From NCBI RefSeq assembly GCF_000422785.1, contig NZ_KE383920.1, forward strand, positions 1-64,000: a DNA stretch of 64,000 bases, read 5' to 3'. The position numbers and the translations under genes were made by a program. The stretch is from Pseudovibrio exalbescens DSM 16456. GTDB lineage: Bacteria; Pseudomonadota; Alphaproteobacteria; Rhizobiales; Stappiaceae. Each line of letters begins with the position of its first letter. Position 1 is the stretch's first letter. The notes beneath the pieces are model-generated. The model ran no database searches, had not been told where the DNA came from, and worked only from the letters and a program-made list of their open reading frames with translations. This document shows positions 17,001-25,865 of the stretch, piece by piece.

Positions 17001-17154
17001 CAAGCTACAGCTGCAAGTAGACAGGTGGAAGCGCTTGAGACCCGACGGCAGGAGTGTGCCCATTGCACCAAGCGCGACGACCTTCTCAACCTCTAATTGT
17101 TCGTAGTTGCTGCGGTCAATTTGCTCTTTGGGGACTCTGGTGCTATGAGAAACC

Positions 17155-18558
17155 ATGACAAGTTGGCTTCCTAAATCAGATCAATTATCTCGGCCCGTCT
17201 ACAAGTCTCTTCAGAACGAAATAATCCATGCCATTGATCGTGGTGATTTGCAGCCCGGGGCCAGGCTGCCGACGCATCGCGATTTGGCTTATGGCTTGAA
17301 CGTATCTGTCCAAACGGTCACCCGCGCCTACGAGGCCCTTCGCGACCTTGGTTATCTCAGCGGGGAAGTGGGGCGGGGAACCTTTGTTCGCGAGCGTCCC
17401 ACAGAGACGCCCATGCCCTTTCTACCGACCCGGGAGAGCGAGCTTATTGACCTTTCAATGCTCAAGCCGGTCATAACCGAAATGCATCACGAAGTGCTGC
17501 AAAACTCGCTCCAACGCCTCTCCGCAAACCTCACTCCCAATCTAACCCAGTCCTTTCGCCCGGAATGCGCATTTCAAAAGCACTCCATGATTGCGTGCCG
17601 TTGGCTGCAACGGCGCAATATTCCCGCCCGTCCGGCTGAGATCTTGTTCACCAACGGGGCCTCTCCCGCACTCACCGCTGCGGTCATGACGGCGGTTCCC
17701 CCCGGGGCTGCGTTGTGCGTTGAAGAAATTAGCTTTCATAACTTGAAGCCGTTGGCGAGTTATTTGGGAATTCGCCTGTGCGTGGCGGAAATGGACGAGG
17801 AAGGTCTGACCCCCGATTCGTTTGAGGCAGTCTGTGATGAGCACAAGGTGCGCGCCGTCATGCTTTGCCCAACAGTAGCTAATCCACGATCTTCTGTGAT
17901 GAGCGTGCGGCGTCGCAGAGAAATCATTCGGATCGCAGAAAAGCACGAAGTTTACATCATTGAAGACGATGTCATGGGCGCAACCGTGCGCAACGCACCG
18001 CTGACTTTCAAAGCCCTCAAACCCGATTTGACGTTCTACATAACCTCCTTCAGCAAGCAAATCATGCCGGGCCTTCGAGTGGGTATTTTGCTGGCGCCTG
18101 AAGAGATGTCGGTGGCGGCTCGGAACAGGCATCTGGTCACGAACTGGATGGCGGATGCCTTAACGGTAGAGGTTGTTTGCGGTTGGCTGGCTGACGGAAC
18201 GGCAGACAAACTGGTCGAATTTCAGGCAAAGGCACTGGCCAAGCGCCACAAGCTTGTCCGTAAGGTTCTGTCGGATATAGCTTTTTACGCTCACGACAAC
18301 AGCACGCATGTGTGGGTGCCCCTTCCGGATGGATGGGATGAGGCCGAATTCATCAGCCGCGCTCGCAGCGAAAACGTTGCAGTGGCAGGAAGTAAGCCTT
18401 TTGTCATGATACAATCAGCTAGCGGCGGTGAGTTGGCTCATGACAATGCCATCAGAATTGCCGTTGGGGCAGGCGATGAAGACAGGCTGAAACGCGCTCT
18501 GACCTCTCTCGGGCGTCTGATCAAGTCGAGAGCCGAAAAACCGCTGCCAACTTTTTAA
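17155..18558 (+). CDS. enuR: EnuR-type MocR/PdxR regulator of ectoine utilisation
   Basis: A 467-residue GntR/MocR protein. A winged HTH at about 10-78 (LPTHRDLAYGLNVSVQTVTR) is linked to an aminotransferase-like domain that binds pyridoxal phosphate at Lys301 in SFSKQIMPGLRVG. In known EnuR proteins the cofactor lysine reacts with the inducers N-acetyl-diaminobutyrate or diaminobutyrate, relieving repression of the ectoine genes. Here it sits directly ahead of ehuA with a 155-bp AT-rich gap that must hold the operon promoter. The identification rests on architecture plus context and is strong. Confidence 0.9.
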   Translation: MTSWLPKSDQLSRPVYKSLQNEIIHAIDRGDLQPGARLPTHRDLAYGLNVSVQTVTRAYEALRDLGYLSGEVGRGTFVRERPTETPMPFLPTRESELIDLSMLKPVITEMHHEVLQNSLQRLSANLTPNLTQSFRPECAFQKHSMIACRWLQRRNIPARPAEILFTNGASPALTAAVMTAVPPGAALCVEEISFHNLKPLASYLGIRLCVAEMDEEGLTPDSFEAVCDEHKVRAVMLCPTVANPRSSVMSVRRRREIIRIAEKHEVYIIEDDVMGATVRNAPLTFKALKPDLTFYITSFSKQIMPGLRVGILLAPEEMSVAARNRHLVTNWMADALTVEVVCGWLADGTADKLVEFQAKALAKRHKLVRKVLSDIAFYAHDNSTHVWVPLPDGWDEAEFISRARSENVAVAGSKPFVMIQSASGGELAHDNAIRIAVGAGDEDRLKRALTSLGRLIKSRAEKPLPTF

Positions 18559-18713
18559 CGACTTCCTCAAGGTTGTGGAGCTTGTTGAACCCCGCGCAAA
18601 TGCGCTGGGTAATTGTTTTGATTTATTTCTGAACGATTGTAATGATTTAATATAAGTATTGACGCTTAATTGTCCTTGTTTGAAGGTACGTCGATCTCAG
18701 CTTGAGGGAGACA

Positions 18714-19523
18714 ATGGCTCAGCCAATTATAGACATACAATCAATTACTAAGCGTTTCGGGGATCTCACTGTGCTGGACAACCTGTCGTTTCAGGTGCAG
18801 CCCGGAGAGAAACTCGCTCTCATCGGGCCGTCCGGCTCAGGCAAGACGACGATCCTGCGCATTCTCATGACGCTGGAAACACTCACCTCCGGTCATATTT
18901 TGATCGAGGGCGAGCAGCTCTGGCACATGGAGAAGGGCGGTGAGTTGGTTGATGCCGATGAAGCGCATCTGCACAAGATGCGCGAGAAAATCGGTATGGT
19001 GTTCCAACACTTCAACCTGTTCCCGCACAAGACTGTTCTGGAAAACATCACCCTCGCACCACGGCTCACGCTGGGCGTTCCAGCCCGTGAGGCGGAGCAG
19101 CGCGCGATGGAGCTTCTGGACATGGTCGGTCTGGCTGACAAGAAAGACGATAAACCGGCTTCCTTGTCGGGTGGTCAAAAGCAACGCGTGGCGATTGCCC
19201 GTGCGTTGGCGCTGGAACCCAAGATCATGTTGTTTGATGAGGTCACGTCGGCCCTTGATCCAGAGTTGGTGGATGAGGTGCTATCCGTCATGCGCCAGCT
19301 TGGCGAGGAAACGGACATGACCATGCTTCTGGTAACACATGAGATGGGCTTTGCACGCGACTTCGCAGACCGTGTGCTCTTCTTTGACCATGGCCACATC
19401 ATTGAGAGCGGTCCTCCGGAACAGATCTTCACAAATCCAGAAGAGGAAAGAACGCAGTCGTTCCTGCGCAAAGTGCTGTCTGCGGGCAAACGAAAAGCAG
19501 AGAAGCAAGCTGCTGTTCTCTAA
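18714..19523 (+). CDS. ehuA: Ectoine/hydroxyectoine ABC transporter ATP-binding protein EhuA
   Basis: A 269-residue polar-amino-acid-type ATPase: Walker A GPSGSGKT, Q-loop VFQHFNLFPHKTVLENI, signature LSGGQKQRVAIARAL, Walker B IMLFDEVTSALDPEL. It energises uptake of ectoine and 5-hydroxyectoine, assigned from its place between enuR and ehuBCD-eutABC. Start at 18714 is chosen for the GAGGGAGA ribosome site; an in-frame ATG four codons upstream lacks one. The binding-protein gene follows after 24 bp. Confidence 0.92.
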   Translation: MAQPIIDIQSITKRFGDLTVLDNLSFQVQPGEKLALIGPSGSGKTTILRILMTLETLTSGHILIEGEQLWHMEKGGELVDADEAHLHKMREKIGMVFQHFNLFPHKTVLENITLAPRLTLGVPAREAEQRAMELLDMVGLADKKDDKPASLSGGQKQRVAIARALALEPKIMLFDEVTSALDPELVDEVLSVMRQLGEETDMTMLLVTHEMGFARDFADRVLFFDHGHIIESGPPEQIFTNPEEERTQSFLRKVLSAGKRKAEKQAAVL

Positions 19524-19547
19524 ACACTCAAAAAAGGGGTATTCAAT

Positions 19548-20420
19548 ATGTTTGGCAATTTTAAGCGAAATCTTTTAGGCGTTTCGCTGGCCGTCGCGGG
19601 CATCGCGGCTGCTGGTCTCAACCCAATGGGCGTAACCTCCGCGCAGGCGCAAGACACGCTAGAGCGTTTGAAGGAGCAGGGTTATGCGCGCATTGCAATT
19701 GCAAACGAGCCTCCGTACACGGAAGTGACAGCTGGTGGCGAAGTAACCGGTGCAGCGCCGGAAGTTGCGCGCGCGGTACTCAAGCGTTTGGGCGTAAATG
19801 AAGTCGTCGCTTCCGTTTCTGAATACGGTGCCATGATCCCGGGTCTGCAGGCCGGTCGTTTCGACCTGGTAGCTGCAGGTCTGTTCATCAAGCCAGAGCG
19901 TTGTGCAGCGGTCATTTTCTCCGAACCGGATCTTTGTGACGCCGAAGCGTTTGCAGTCAAGAAGGGCAACCCGCTGGGCCTGACCACCTATGAAGAGGTA
20001 GCAGCACACGAGAGTGCTCGCATCGGTGCACCGGGTGGTGGCACGGAAGAGCGCTTGGCACTGGAAGCGGGTGTCCCGCGTGACCGCGTTGTCGTTGTTC
20101 CGGATGGTCAGTCCGGTATCAAGATGCTGCAGGATGGCCGTCTCGACGTGTACGCCCTGCCAACTTTGTCCATCGGTGATCTGCTCAAGAAAGCCGATGA
20201 TCCGAACCTTGAAATGGTAACGCCAATTGAAGGTACGCCGGTGTACTGCGCAGGCGCAGCATTCCGCAAGCAGGATACTGCTTTGCGTAATGCCTATGAT
20301 GAAGCGCTGGCCGAGATGAAGGAATCCGGTGAGTTTCAGGAACTGGTTGCATCCTTCGGTTTCCCAGGCGATGCACCGAACCTGACAAGCCGTGAAGAGT
20401 TGTGTGGCGGTCCTAACTAA
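19548..20420 (+). CDS. ehuB: Ectoine/hydroxyectoine-binding protein EhuB
   Basis: A 290-residue periplasmic family-3 binding protein. Signal peptide to about residue 34 (cleavage after SAQAQ region). The mature start ERLKEQGYARIAIANEPPYT and GAAPEVARAVLKRLGV are characteristic of EhuB. The ligand pocket is not resolvable by eye. Two internal Cys pairs (ERCAAV, EPDLCDA) are visible. It is followed by tandem hairpins, the second with a T-run, so it should be expressed above the permeases. Confidence 0.92.
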   Translation: MFGNFKRNLLGVSLAVAGIAAAGLNPMGVTSAQAQDTLERLKEQGYARIAIANEPPYTEVTAGGEVTGAAPEVARAVLKRLGVNEVVASVSEYGAMIPGLQAGRFDLVAAGLFIKPERCAAVIFSEPDLCDAEAFAVKKGNPLGLTTYEEVAAHESARIGAPGGGTEERLALEAGVPRDRVVVVPDGQSGIKMLQDGRLDVYALPTLSIGDLLKKADDPNLEMVTPIEGTPVYCAGAAFRKQDTALRNAYDEALAEMKESGEFQELVASFGFPGDAPNLTSREELCGGPN

Positions 20421-20445
20421 GCCTTAGGCTCTTGTCCAAGTCATC

Positions 20446-20502
20446 GGGTGGGCGATGCCGCCCACCCTGCGAGTGCCTGATGCGTCGGGCACTCGTTTTG
20501 TT
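20446..20502 (+). terminator. Double hairpin after ehuB, second with T-run
   Basis: A first stem pairs GGGTGGGC (20446-20453) with GCCCACCC (20460-20467). A second pairs CGAGTGCC (20470-20477) with GGCACTCG (20488-20495) and is followed by TTTTGTT. Lying inside the ehu operon, it probably attenuates transcription into ehuCD and the catabolic genes and protects the ehuB message. Confidence 0.78.
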
Positions 20503-20531
20503 ACCCAGGTTTTTGAGAAAGTTACATCCAC

Positions 20532-21188
20532 ATGCAACAGTGGTTAGGCTACCTTGAGTTGATCCTGGATGGGGCTGTGCTCACAGTTCAACTCACCGTA
20601 TTGGGTTGTGCGCTGGCCTTGTTCATGGCCTTTGTGGCGGGATTGGCAAGAATGTCCAAGTTCCGCATTCTGCGCATACTCGCCACCACTTACATCGAGT
20701 TTTTCCGCGGAACGTCCATTTTCGTCCAGCTGTTTTGGGCCTATTTCGTGCTGCCGCTTGCTGGCATTCCCGTGTCGCCGTTCATTGCTGGCGTACTTGC
20801 CCTGGGCTTGAATGTGGGCGCATATGGCGCCGAAGTCGTACGCGGAGCCGTTCAGTCCATCGACAAGGGCCAGAAGGAAGCAGGGCTTGCGCTCAACCTG
20901 ACACCTTGGCAACGCATGCGCCATATCATCCTGCCGCAGGCCGTTGTGGTCATGCTGCCCACCTTTGGCAACAATGCCATTGAGTTGTTGAAGGGAACCG
21001 CAGTGGTCTCCTTGATCTCACTGGCGGACATGACCTTTCAGTCGCAAGTTGTCCGAGCCCAAACCGGCAGTACCGCCATGCCATTCCTGACCATTTTGGT
21101 ACTGTATTTCGCCATTGCCATGGTCATCTCCACCACCGTTCGCACGCTGGAAAAGCGGTTGTCGGATGGGTTGGACGTAACGAAATAG
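20532..21188 (+). CDS. ehuC: Ectoine/hydroxyectoine ABC transporter permease EhuC
   Basis: A 218-residue amino-acid-type permease of the HisMQ family with about five helices. The family motif EFFRGTSIFVQLFW lies near residue 57 and the coupling loop EAGLALNLTPWQRMRHIILP near 115-135. It is followed after 9 bp by ehuD. Together they form the membrane channel for EhuB-delivered compatible solute. Confidence 0.92.
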   Translation: MQQWLGYLELILDGAVLTVQLTVLGCALALFMAFVAGLARMSKFRILRILATTYIEFFRGTSIFVQLFWAYFVLPLAGIPVSPFIAGVLALGLNVGAYGAEVVRGAVQSIDKGQKEAGLALNLTPWQRMRHIILPQAVVVMLPTFGNNAIELLKGTAVVSLISLADMTFQSQVVRAQTGSTAMPFLTILVLYFAIAMVISTTVRTLEKRLSDGLDVTK

Positions 21189-21197
21189 GAGGCCTCC

Positions 21198-21857
21198 ATG
21201 GAATGGGACTGGCAATTTGTAATCGAGTCACTACCCACCTTGTGGCAGGGCGTGGTGGTCACCATTCAGGCGACCGCGCTGGGCTCTGTCCTCGCTCTTA
21301 CCGTGGGGTTGTTTCTGGCAATCATGTGTCGCTCACCAAACTGGTTTATCTCGCAATGCTCGAAATGGTTTATCGAGTTCGTGCGCGGCACCCCGCTTTT
21401 GGTGCAACTCTATTTTCTGTTCTACATTCTGCCGGATGTTGGCATTTTGCTCTCGCCGTTGGTCGCCGGTGTCATTGGTCTTGGGCTTCACTACGGAACC
21501 TATACCGCAGAAGTCTATCGTGCCGGCATTGACAATATTCCGAAGGGACAATGGGAGGCGGCCAAGGCTGTCAACCTGACCAAGTCACAGACCTGGAAAG
21601 AGATCATCATTCCGCAGGCGATCCCGCCAATGATCCCGGCTCTGGCGAACTACATCATCGCCATGTTCAAGGAAACGCCATTGTTGAGCGCCATCACCGT
21701 TCTGGAGTTGATGAATCAGGCCCGCAGCCTTTCCAACTTCCACTACCGGTATCTTGAACCGATGACGATGGTAGGTGTGTTCTTCCTGCTGATCAGTATC
21801 CCCTCGGTTATCTTCCTGCGCCGGCTGGAGCAACGCTACGCACGGCCACACCATTGA
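21198..21857 (+). CDS. ehuD: Ectoine/hydroxyectoine ABC transporter permease EhuD
   Basis: A 219-residue paralogue of EhuC with EFVRGTPLLVQLYFLFYILP near residue 59 and the coupling loop EAAKAVNLTKSQTWKEIIIP near 115-135. A perfect AGGAGG ribosome site precedes the ATG. eutA starts 7 bp after its stop, so transport and catabolism are co-transcribed. Confidence 0.92.
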   Translation: MEWDWQFVIESLPTLWQGVVVTIQATALGSVLALTVGLFLAIMCRSPNWFISQCSKWFIEFVRGTPLLVQLYFLFYILPDVGILLSPLVAGVIGLGLHYGTYTAEVYRAGIDNIPKGQWEAAKAVNLTKSQTWKEIIIPQAIPPMIPALANYIIAMFKETPLLSAITVLELMNQARSLSNFHYRYLEPMTMVGVFFLLISIPSVIFLRRLEQRYARPHH

Positions 21858-21864
21858 GATCGCC

Positions 21865-22638
21865 ATGAAACTTCTGAGCATGCCGATGCACTATTTGACC
21901 TCACCCGTTGAAAAACGGGTGGGGTTGATTTTGTTGGCGACAGATAACATTACCGAACTCGATTTCCGGCGCGCTATGCCGCAGGATCGGGTTGGGGTGT
22001 ATTGCAATCGCGTTCGCTACGTCAATCCTACCACCGCCGACAATCTGCGGGCGATGTTGCCGCATATCGAAGATGCCGGAGGGCTGATCCTGCCGGATCA
22101 GCACCTTGATGTGTTGTACTACAGTTGCACCTCCGCCTCTGTTACCTTGGGCGAGGATGAGGTCTGCAAGCTGTTGCGAAGAGCCAAGCCGGACGCCTTA
22201 CCCATTACACCCACGATTGCTGCGACCAAGGCATTGAACGCCTTGGGCGCGCGCAAGATTAGCCTGTTGACGCCTTACTTGCCGGAAACATCCGTGCCGA
22301 TTCAAAGGTATTTTGAAGCCAAGCACTTCGATGTGGTTTCACACGCTTGTATGGGGTTGGGGGACGATCGCGATATGGCGCGCCTGAGTGCGGAAACCAT
22401 CGTTGAGGCGGCGGTGGAAACCAGTGACCCGGCGAGCGATGCCTTGTTCATTTCCTGCACAGCGTTGCCCGCTCGGCAGACGGTGACGACAATTGAGGGA
22501 AAAATCGGAAAGCCGGTCGTGACGAGTAATCAGGCGGCTGTCTGGCTGACATGGCACCATCTGGATCTACCATTGCCAGCAGGGATCAAGGATCGTCTGT
22601 TTGCAGTCAAACCGGGACGTGAGGAAAGCGAACCATGA
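21865..22638 (+). CDS. eutA: Hydroxyectoine utilisation protein EutA (Asp/Glu racemase superfamily)
   Basis: A 257-residue member of the aspartate/glutamate racemase-maleate isomerase superfamily, with paired catalytic-type cysteines: YSCTSASVTLG near residue 91 and FISCTALPARQT near 196. EutA, EutB and EutC are proposed to convert 5-hydroxyectoine to ectoine, EutA perhaps altering stereochemistry. It overlaps eutB by four bases (ATGA). Confidence 0.88.
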   Translation: MKLLSMPMHYLTSPVEKRVGLILLATDNITELDFRRAMPQDRVGVYCNRVRYVNPTTADNLRAMLPHIEDAGGLILPDQHLDVLYYSCTSASVTLGEDEVCKLLRRAKPDALPITPTIAATKALNALGARKISLLTPYLPETSVPIQRYFEAKHFDVVSHACMGLGDDRDMARLSAETIVEAAVETSDPASDALFISCTALPARQTVTTIEGKIGKPVVTSNQAAVWLTWHHLDLPLPAGIKDRLFAVKPGREESEP

Positions 22639-23627
22639 ATCAATCGAGACAGTCGGAGCCGGATTTCACTCAGGTTTTACAGGCACAGCACCGCATTAGT
22701 GCCCACATCGCCCAGACGCCGACTGTTCTCGATCCAATCCTCTCGCGGAAGCTGGGCTGTACCGTTTCGATGAAATTCGAACATCGGCAAACCACTGGCA
22801 GTTTCAAGCTGCGTGGGGCCACGAATGCGGTTCTTTCTCTCAGTAACGAAGAAAAACGCCGCGGTGTGATTGGCGTGTCCACTGGCAATCATGGGCGGGC
22901 CTTGGCATATGCTGCGGCGCAGGCCGGCGTTTCTTGCATTGTGTGCATGTCCAAACTGGTGCCGGAAAACAAGGTGCAGGCCATACGCGACCTCGGTGCG
23001 GATGTCAGGATCATCGGCAACTCTCAAGATGAAGCGCAGAGTGAAGTCGATCGGCTGATCGAACAGGAAGGGCGAACCATGATCCCGCCTTTTGATCATC
23101 CTCAGGTCATTTCAGGGCAGGGTACGCTCGGACTGGACATCATGGCCCAGGACCCCACACCGGAGTGCCTTTTGGTGCCCCTTTCAGGTGGCGGGCTTCT
23201 TGCCGGTATTGCTGTGGCGGTCAAGACACTTCGCCCGCAAACACGCATCATCGGCATTTCCATGCAACGCGGCGCGGCGATGGCTGCCAGCTTGCAGGCC
23301 GGCAGCCCCGTTCAAGTGCGTGAAGAGGCGTCTCTGGCAGATTCGCTCGGCGGCGGTGTGGGATTGACGAACCGATATACATTCAATCTCGTGAAGCGGT
23401 ATGTAGATCAAGTAATTCTACTTTCGGAGGAGGAAATAGCCTCTGGTATTCGATATGCATACTGGCAGCTTGGGGAAATCCTCGAAGGAAGCGGTGCTGT
23501 GGGAATTTCTGCTTTACTTAACGGAAAAGTAAAGCAAGCTGGTCCAGTTGCCGTTGTCTGTAGCGGCCGAAACATCGATTTACACGTTCATCACAAGTTG
23601 ATTTCGGGTGAAATGGTCAATCTTTAG
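22635..23627 (+). CDS. eutB: Hydroxyectoine utilisation dehydratase EutB
   Basis: A 330-residue fold-type II PLP enzyme like threonine dehydratase. The cofactor lysine is Lys58 in TGSFKLRGA; GVSTGNHGRALAYAA follows, and the phosphate-binding loop LSGGGLLAGIA lies near 187. In the eut scheme it removes the hydroxyl as water from (hydroxy)ectoine-derived intermediates. No regulatory ACT domain is present, matching a catabolic rather than biosynthetic dehydratase. eutC follows after 8 bp with an AGGAGGGG ribosome site. Confidence 0.9.
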   Translation: MNQSRQSEPDFTQVLQAQHRISAHIAQTPTVLDPILSRKLGCTVSMKFEHRQTTGSFKLRGATNAVLSLSNEEKRRGVIGVSTGNHGRALAYAAAQAGVSCIVCMSKLVPENKVQAIRDLGADVRIIGNSQDEAQSEVDRLIEQEGRTMIPPFDHPQVISGQGTLGLDIMAQDPTPECLLVPLSGGGLLAGIAVAVKTLRPQTRIIGISMQRGAAMAASLQAGSPVQVREEASLADSLGGGVGLTNRYTFNLVKRYVDQVILLSEEEIASGIRYAYWQLGEILEGSGAVGISALLNGKVKQAGPVAVVCSGRNIDLHVHHKLISGEMVNL

Positions 23628-23635
23628 GAGGGGCG

Positions 23636-24619
23636 ATGGCCGTTCGCGTATTGACGGAAGCCGAGCTCAAGGCAGCGGTCACTCTGACACCGGAAAGCAT
23701 AGCCTGCATAGAACAGGCCATTGCGGCACTGTCCCTCCGCTCGGTGGTGATGCCACCGGTGCTGTCCATGGAAATCCCCGAGCATAACGGTGAAGTTGAC
23801 GTAAAGACCGCCTATGTGCCTTGTCTGGACAGTTTCGCCATCAAGGTCAGCCCTGGTTTCTTTGATAATCCGAGTATTGGATTGCCCAGCCTCAACGGGT
23901 TGATGGTTGTTTTCAGCGCCAAAACCGGACTTGTAGAAGCGCTGTTGATGGATAATGGCTACCTGACCGATATCCGCACAGCGTGCGCAGGGGCTGTTGC
24001 AGCCAGATTCCTGGCGCGCCCGGACGCCCATAACGCCTTGATTGTTGGCACAGGTGTACAGGCGCGTCTTCAACTTCAGGCCTTGTGTCAGGTGCTCCCC
24101 ATAAAATCCGCAGAGGTTTGGGGACGCTGTAAGGACAAGGCAGCGCGGCTCGCTCAGGATCTCGGACAAAAGCTATCCATCACGATCCAAGCCGTTGACG
24201 ATTTGTCATTGGCGGTGCCAAGGGCCGATGTCGTGGTCACGACAACACCTTCCAGATCACCACTCTTGCAGGCCGAGTGGCTGCGTCCGGGTCAGCACAT
24301 CACAGCGATGGGTTCGGATGCAAATTACAAGAACGAAATAGATCCAGCCTGCTTCAATCACCTTTCCAGATACGTTGCAGACCGCCGAACACAAACAATG
24401 ACACGCGGCGAGCTGCGCACAGCGCTGGCGTACGGGAACGCGCCAGCAACGGAAGACATCCCTGAACTGAGTGAAATAATCACCGGTCACCGGGATGGCC
24501 GCGTTTCAGCGGCAGATATCACCCTTTGCGACCTGACGGGCATGGGGGTGCAAGATACGGCCATAGCGGCTTTTGCTCGGGAACGCGCCGAGAAAGAGGG
24601 GGCGGGTATCCTTATATAA
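23636..24619 (+). CDS. eutC: Hydroxyectoine utilisation protein EutC (ornithine cyclodeaminase/mu-crystallin family)
   Basis: A 327-residue Rossmann-type protein with the family segments VKVSPGFFDNPSIGLPSLNG, ALLMDNGYLTDIRTACAGAV, and nucleotide loop IVGTGVQARLQLQAL near residue 136. It is thought to reduce the EutB product, completing conversion of 5-hydroxyectoine to ectoine. Its position between eutB and the ectoine hydrolase gene is the canonical one. Confidence 0.9.
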   Translation: MAVRVLTEAELKAAVTLTPESIACIEQAIAALSLRSVVMPPVLSMEIPEHNGEVDVKTAYVPCLDSFAIKVSPGFFDNPSIGLPSLNGLMVVFSAKTGLVEALLMDNGYLTDIRTACAGAVAARFLARPDAHNALIVGTGVQARLQLQALCQVLPIKSAEVWGRCKDKAARLAQDLGQKLSITIQAVDDLSLAVPRADVVVTTTPSRSPLLQAEWLRPGQHITAMGSDANYKNEIDPACFNHLSRYVADRRTQTMTRGELRTALAYGNAPATEDIPELSEIITGHRDGRVSAADITLCDLTGMGVQDTAIAAFARERAEKEGAGILI

Positions 24620-24647
24620 AACAACAGGTTGATCTGGAGGAGACCGT

Positions 24648-25841
24648 ATGGAGATCAACGCGCTGGAACCAATTTTGCATTTCGAGCGAGCCGAGTATGA
24701 GGCGCGGCTCTCGAAAACACGCAGGGCCATGCAGCAGGCAGGGCTCGACGTTATTATCGTGTATGACCCATCCAACATGGCGTGGCTGACAGGCTATGAC
24801 GGGTGGTCCTTTTATGTGCATCAATGCGTGGTGCTCACTTTGGAGGGCGAACCCCGCTGGTTTGGACGAGGGATGGATGCCGCGGGTGCACGCCGCACCA
24901 CCTACCTCTCGCCGGATAGTATCATCGGCTACGAGGACCATTATGTGCAGTCCAAGGACCGTCATCCTATGGACTATCTGTCACAACTTCTGGAGTCATG
25001 GGGCTTGGGGCGCGCCTCCATTGGTCTGGAAATGGACAACTATTACTTTTCCGCAAAGGCCTACACGTCGTTGCTTTCGGGGCTACCCAATGCGTCCTTC
25101 AAGGATTGCAACGGGCTGGTAAACTGGCAGCGGGCGGTCAAATCGCCACGTGAGCTGACATACATGCGGATTGCCGGCGAGATCACCAACAAGATCCACG
25201 AGCGTATTCTGGCAGTTGCCCGACCCGGAATGCGCAAGAACGATCTTGTGGCGGAGATTTTTGATGCAGGCATTCGCGGTACCGCAGAACATGGCGGCGA
25301 TTATCCGGCGATCGTGCCGTTGTTGCCGTCAGGAGTGGATGCGTCTGCCTCTCATCTGACGTGGGACGATCGGCCCATGCGTGAGGATGAAGGCACGTTT
25401 TTCGAGGTCGCTGGATGTTACCGCCGCTATCATGTGCCGCTCTCCCGTACGATCTACTTCGGCAAACCACCGCAGCATTTTCGCGAAGCGGAGGCTGCGG
25501 TGCTGGAGGGAACGCTGGCCGGGTTGGAACAGGCCAAGGCTGGAAACCTGTGTGAAGACATCGCAAATGCGTTTTTTGCGGTCCTAAAAAAGCATGGAAT
25601 TCATAAGGATAGCCGTACAGGATACCCGATTGGACTGTCTTATCCGCCGGACTGGGGGGAGCGTACCATGAGCCTGAGGCCCGGCGACAAGACGGTGCTG
25701 GAGGAGGGCATGACCTTCCATTTCATGACAGCGCTCTGGCGAGAGAGCTGGGGGCTGGAAATCACCGAGAGTATTGCCATTGGAGCACAAGGGGCCGAGT
25801 GCCTTGCAAACGTTCCAAGGCATTTGTTTGTAATCTCCTAA
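24648..25841 (+). CDS. eutD: Ectoine hydrolase EutD/DoeA (M24 peptidase family)
   Basis: A 397-residue protein of the creatinase/prolidase (pita-bread) family: N-terminal domain to about 165, then the catalytic fold with DYPAIVPLLPSG, SHLTWDDRPM, and GLSYPPDWGERTMSL. It opens the ectoine ring to N-alpha-acetyl-L-2,4-diaminobutyrate, the inducer sensed by EnuR. The usual full set of dinuclear metal ligands of aminopeptidases is not evident, as in other creatinase-type hydrolases. GGAGGAGA precedes the ATG. Confidence 0.9.
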   Translation: MEINALEPILHFERAEYEARLSKTRRAMQQAGLDVIIVYDPSNMAWLTGYDGWSFYVHQCVVLTLEGEPRWFGRGMDAAGARRTTYLSPDSIIGYEDHYVQSKDRHPMDYLSQLLESWGLGRASIGLEMDNYYFSAKAYTSLLSGLPNASFKDCNGLVNWQRAVKSPRELTYMRIAGEITNKIHERILAVARPGMRKNDLVAEIFDAGIRGTAEHGGDYPAIVPLLPSGVDASASHLTWDDRPMREDEGTFFEVAGCYRRYHVPLSRTIYFGKPPQHFREAEAAVLEGTLAGLEQAKAGNLCEDIANAFFAVLKKHGIHKDSRTGYPIGLSYPPDWGERTMSLRPGDKTVLEEGMTFHFMTALWRESWGLEITESIAIGAQGAECLANVPRHLFVIS

Positions 25842-25865
25842 TCCTTCCGGAAAGTGAGTGGCGTC

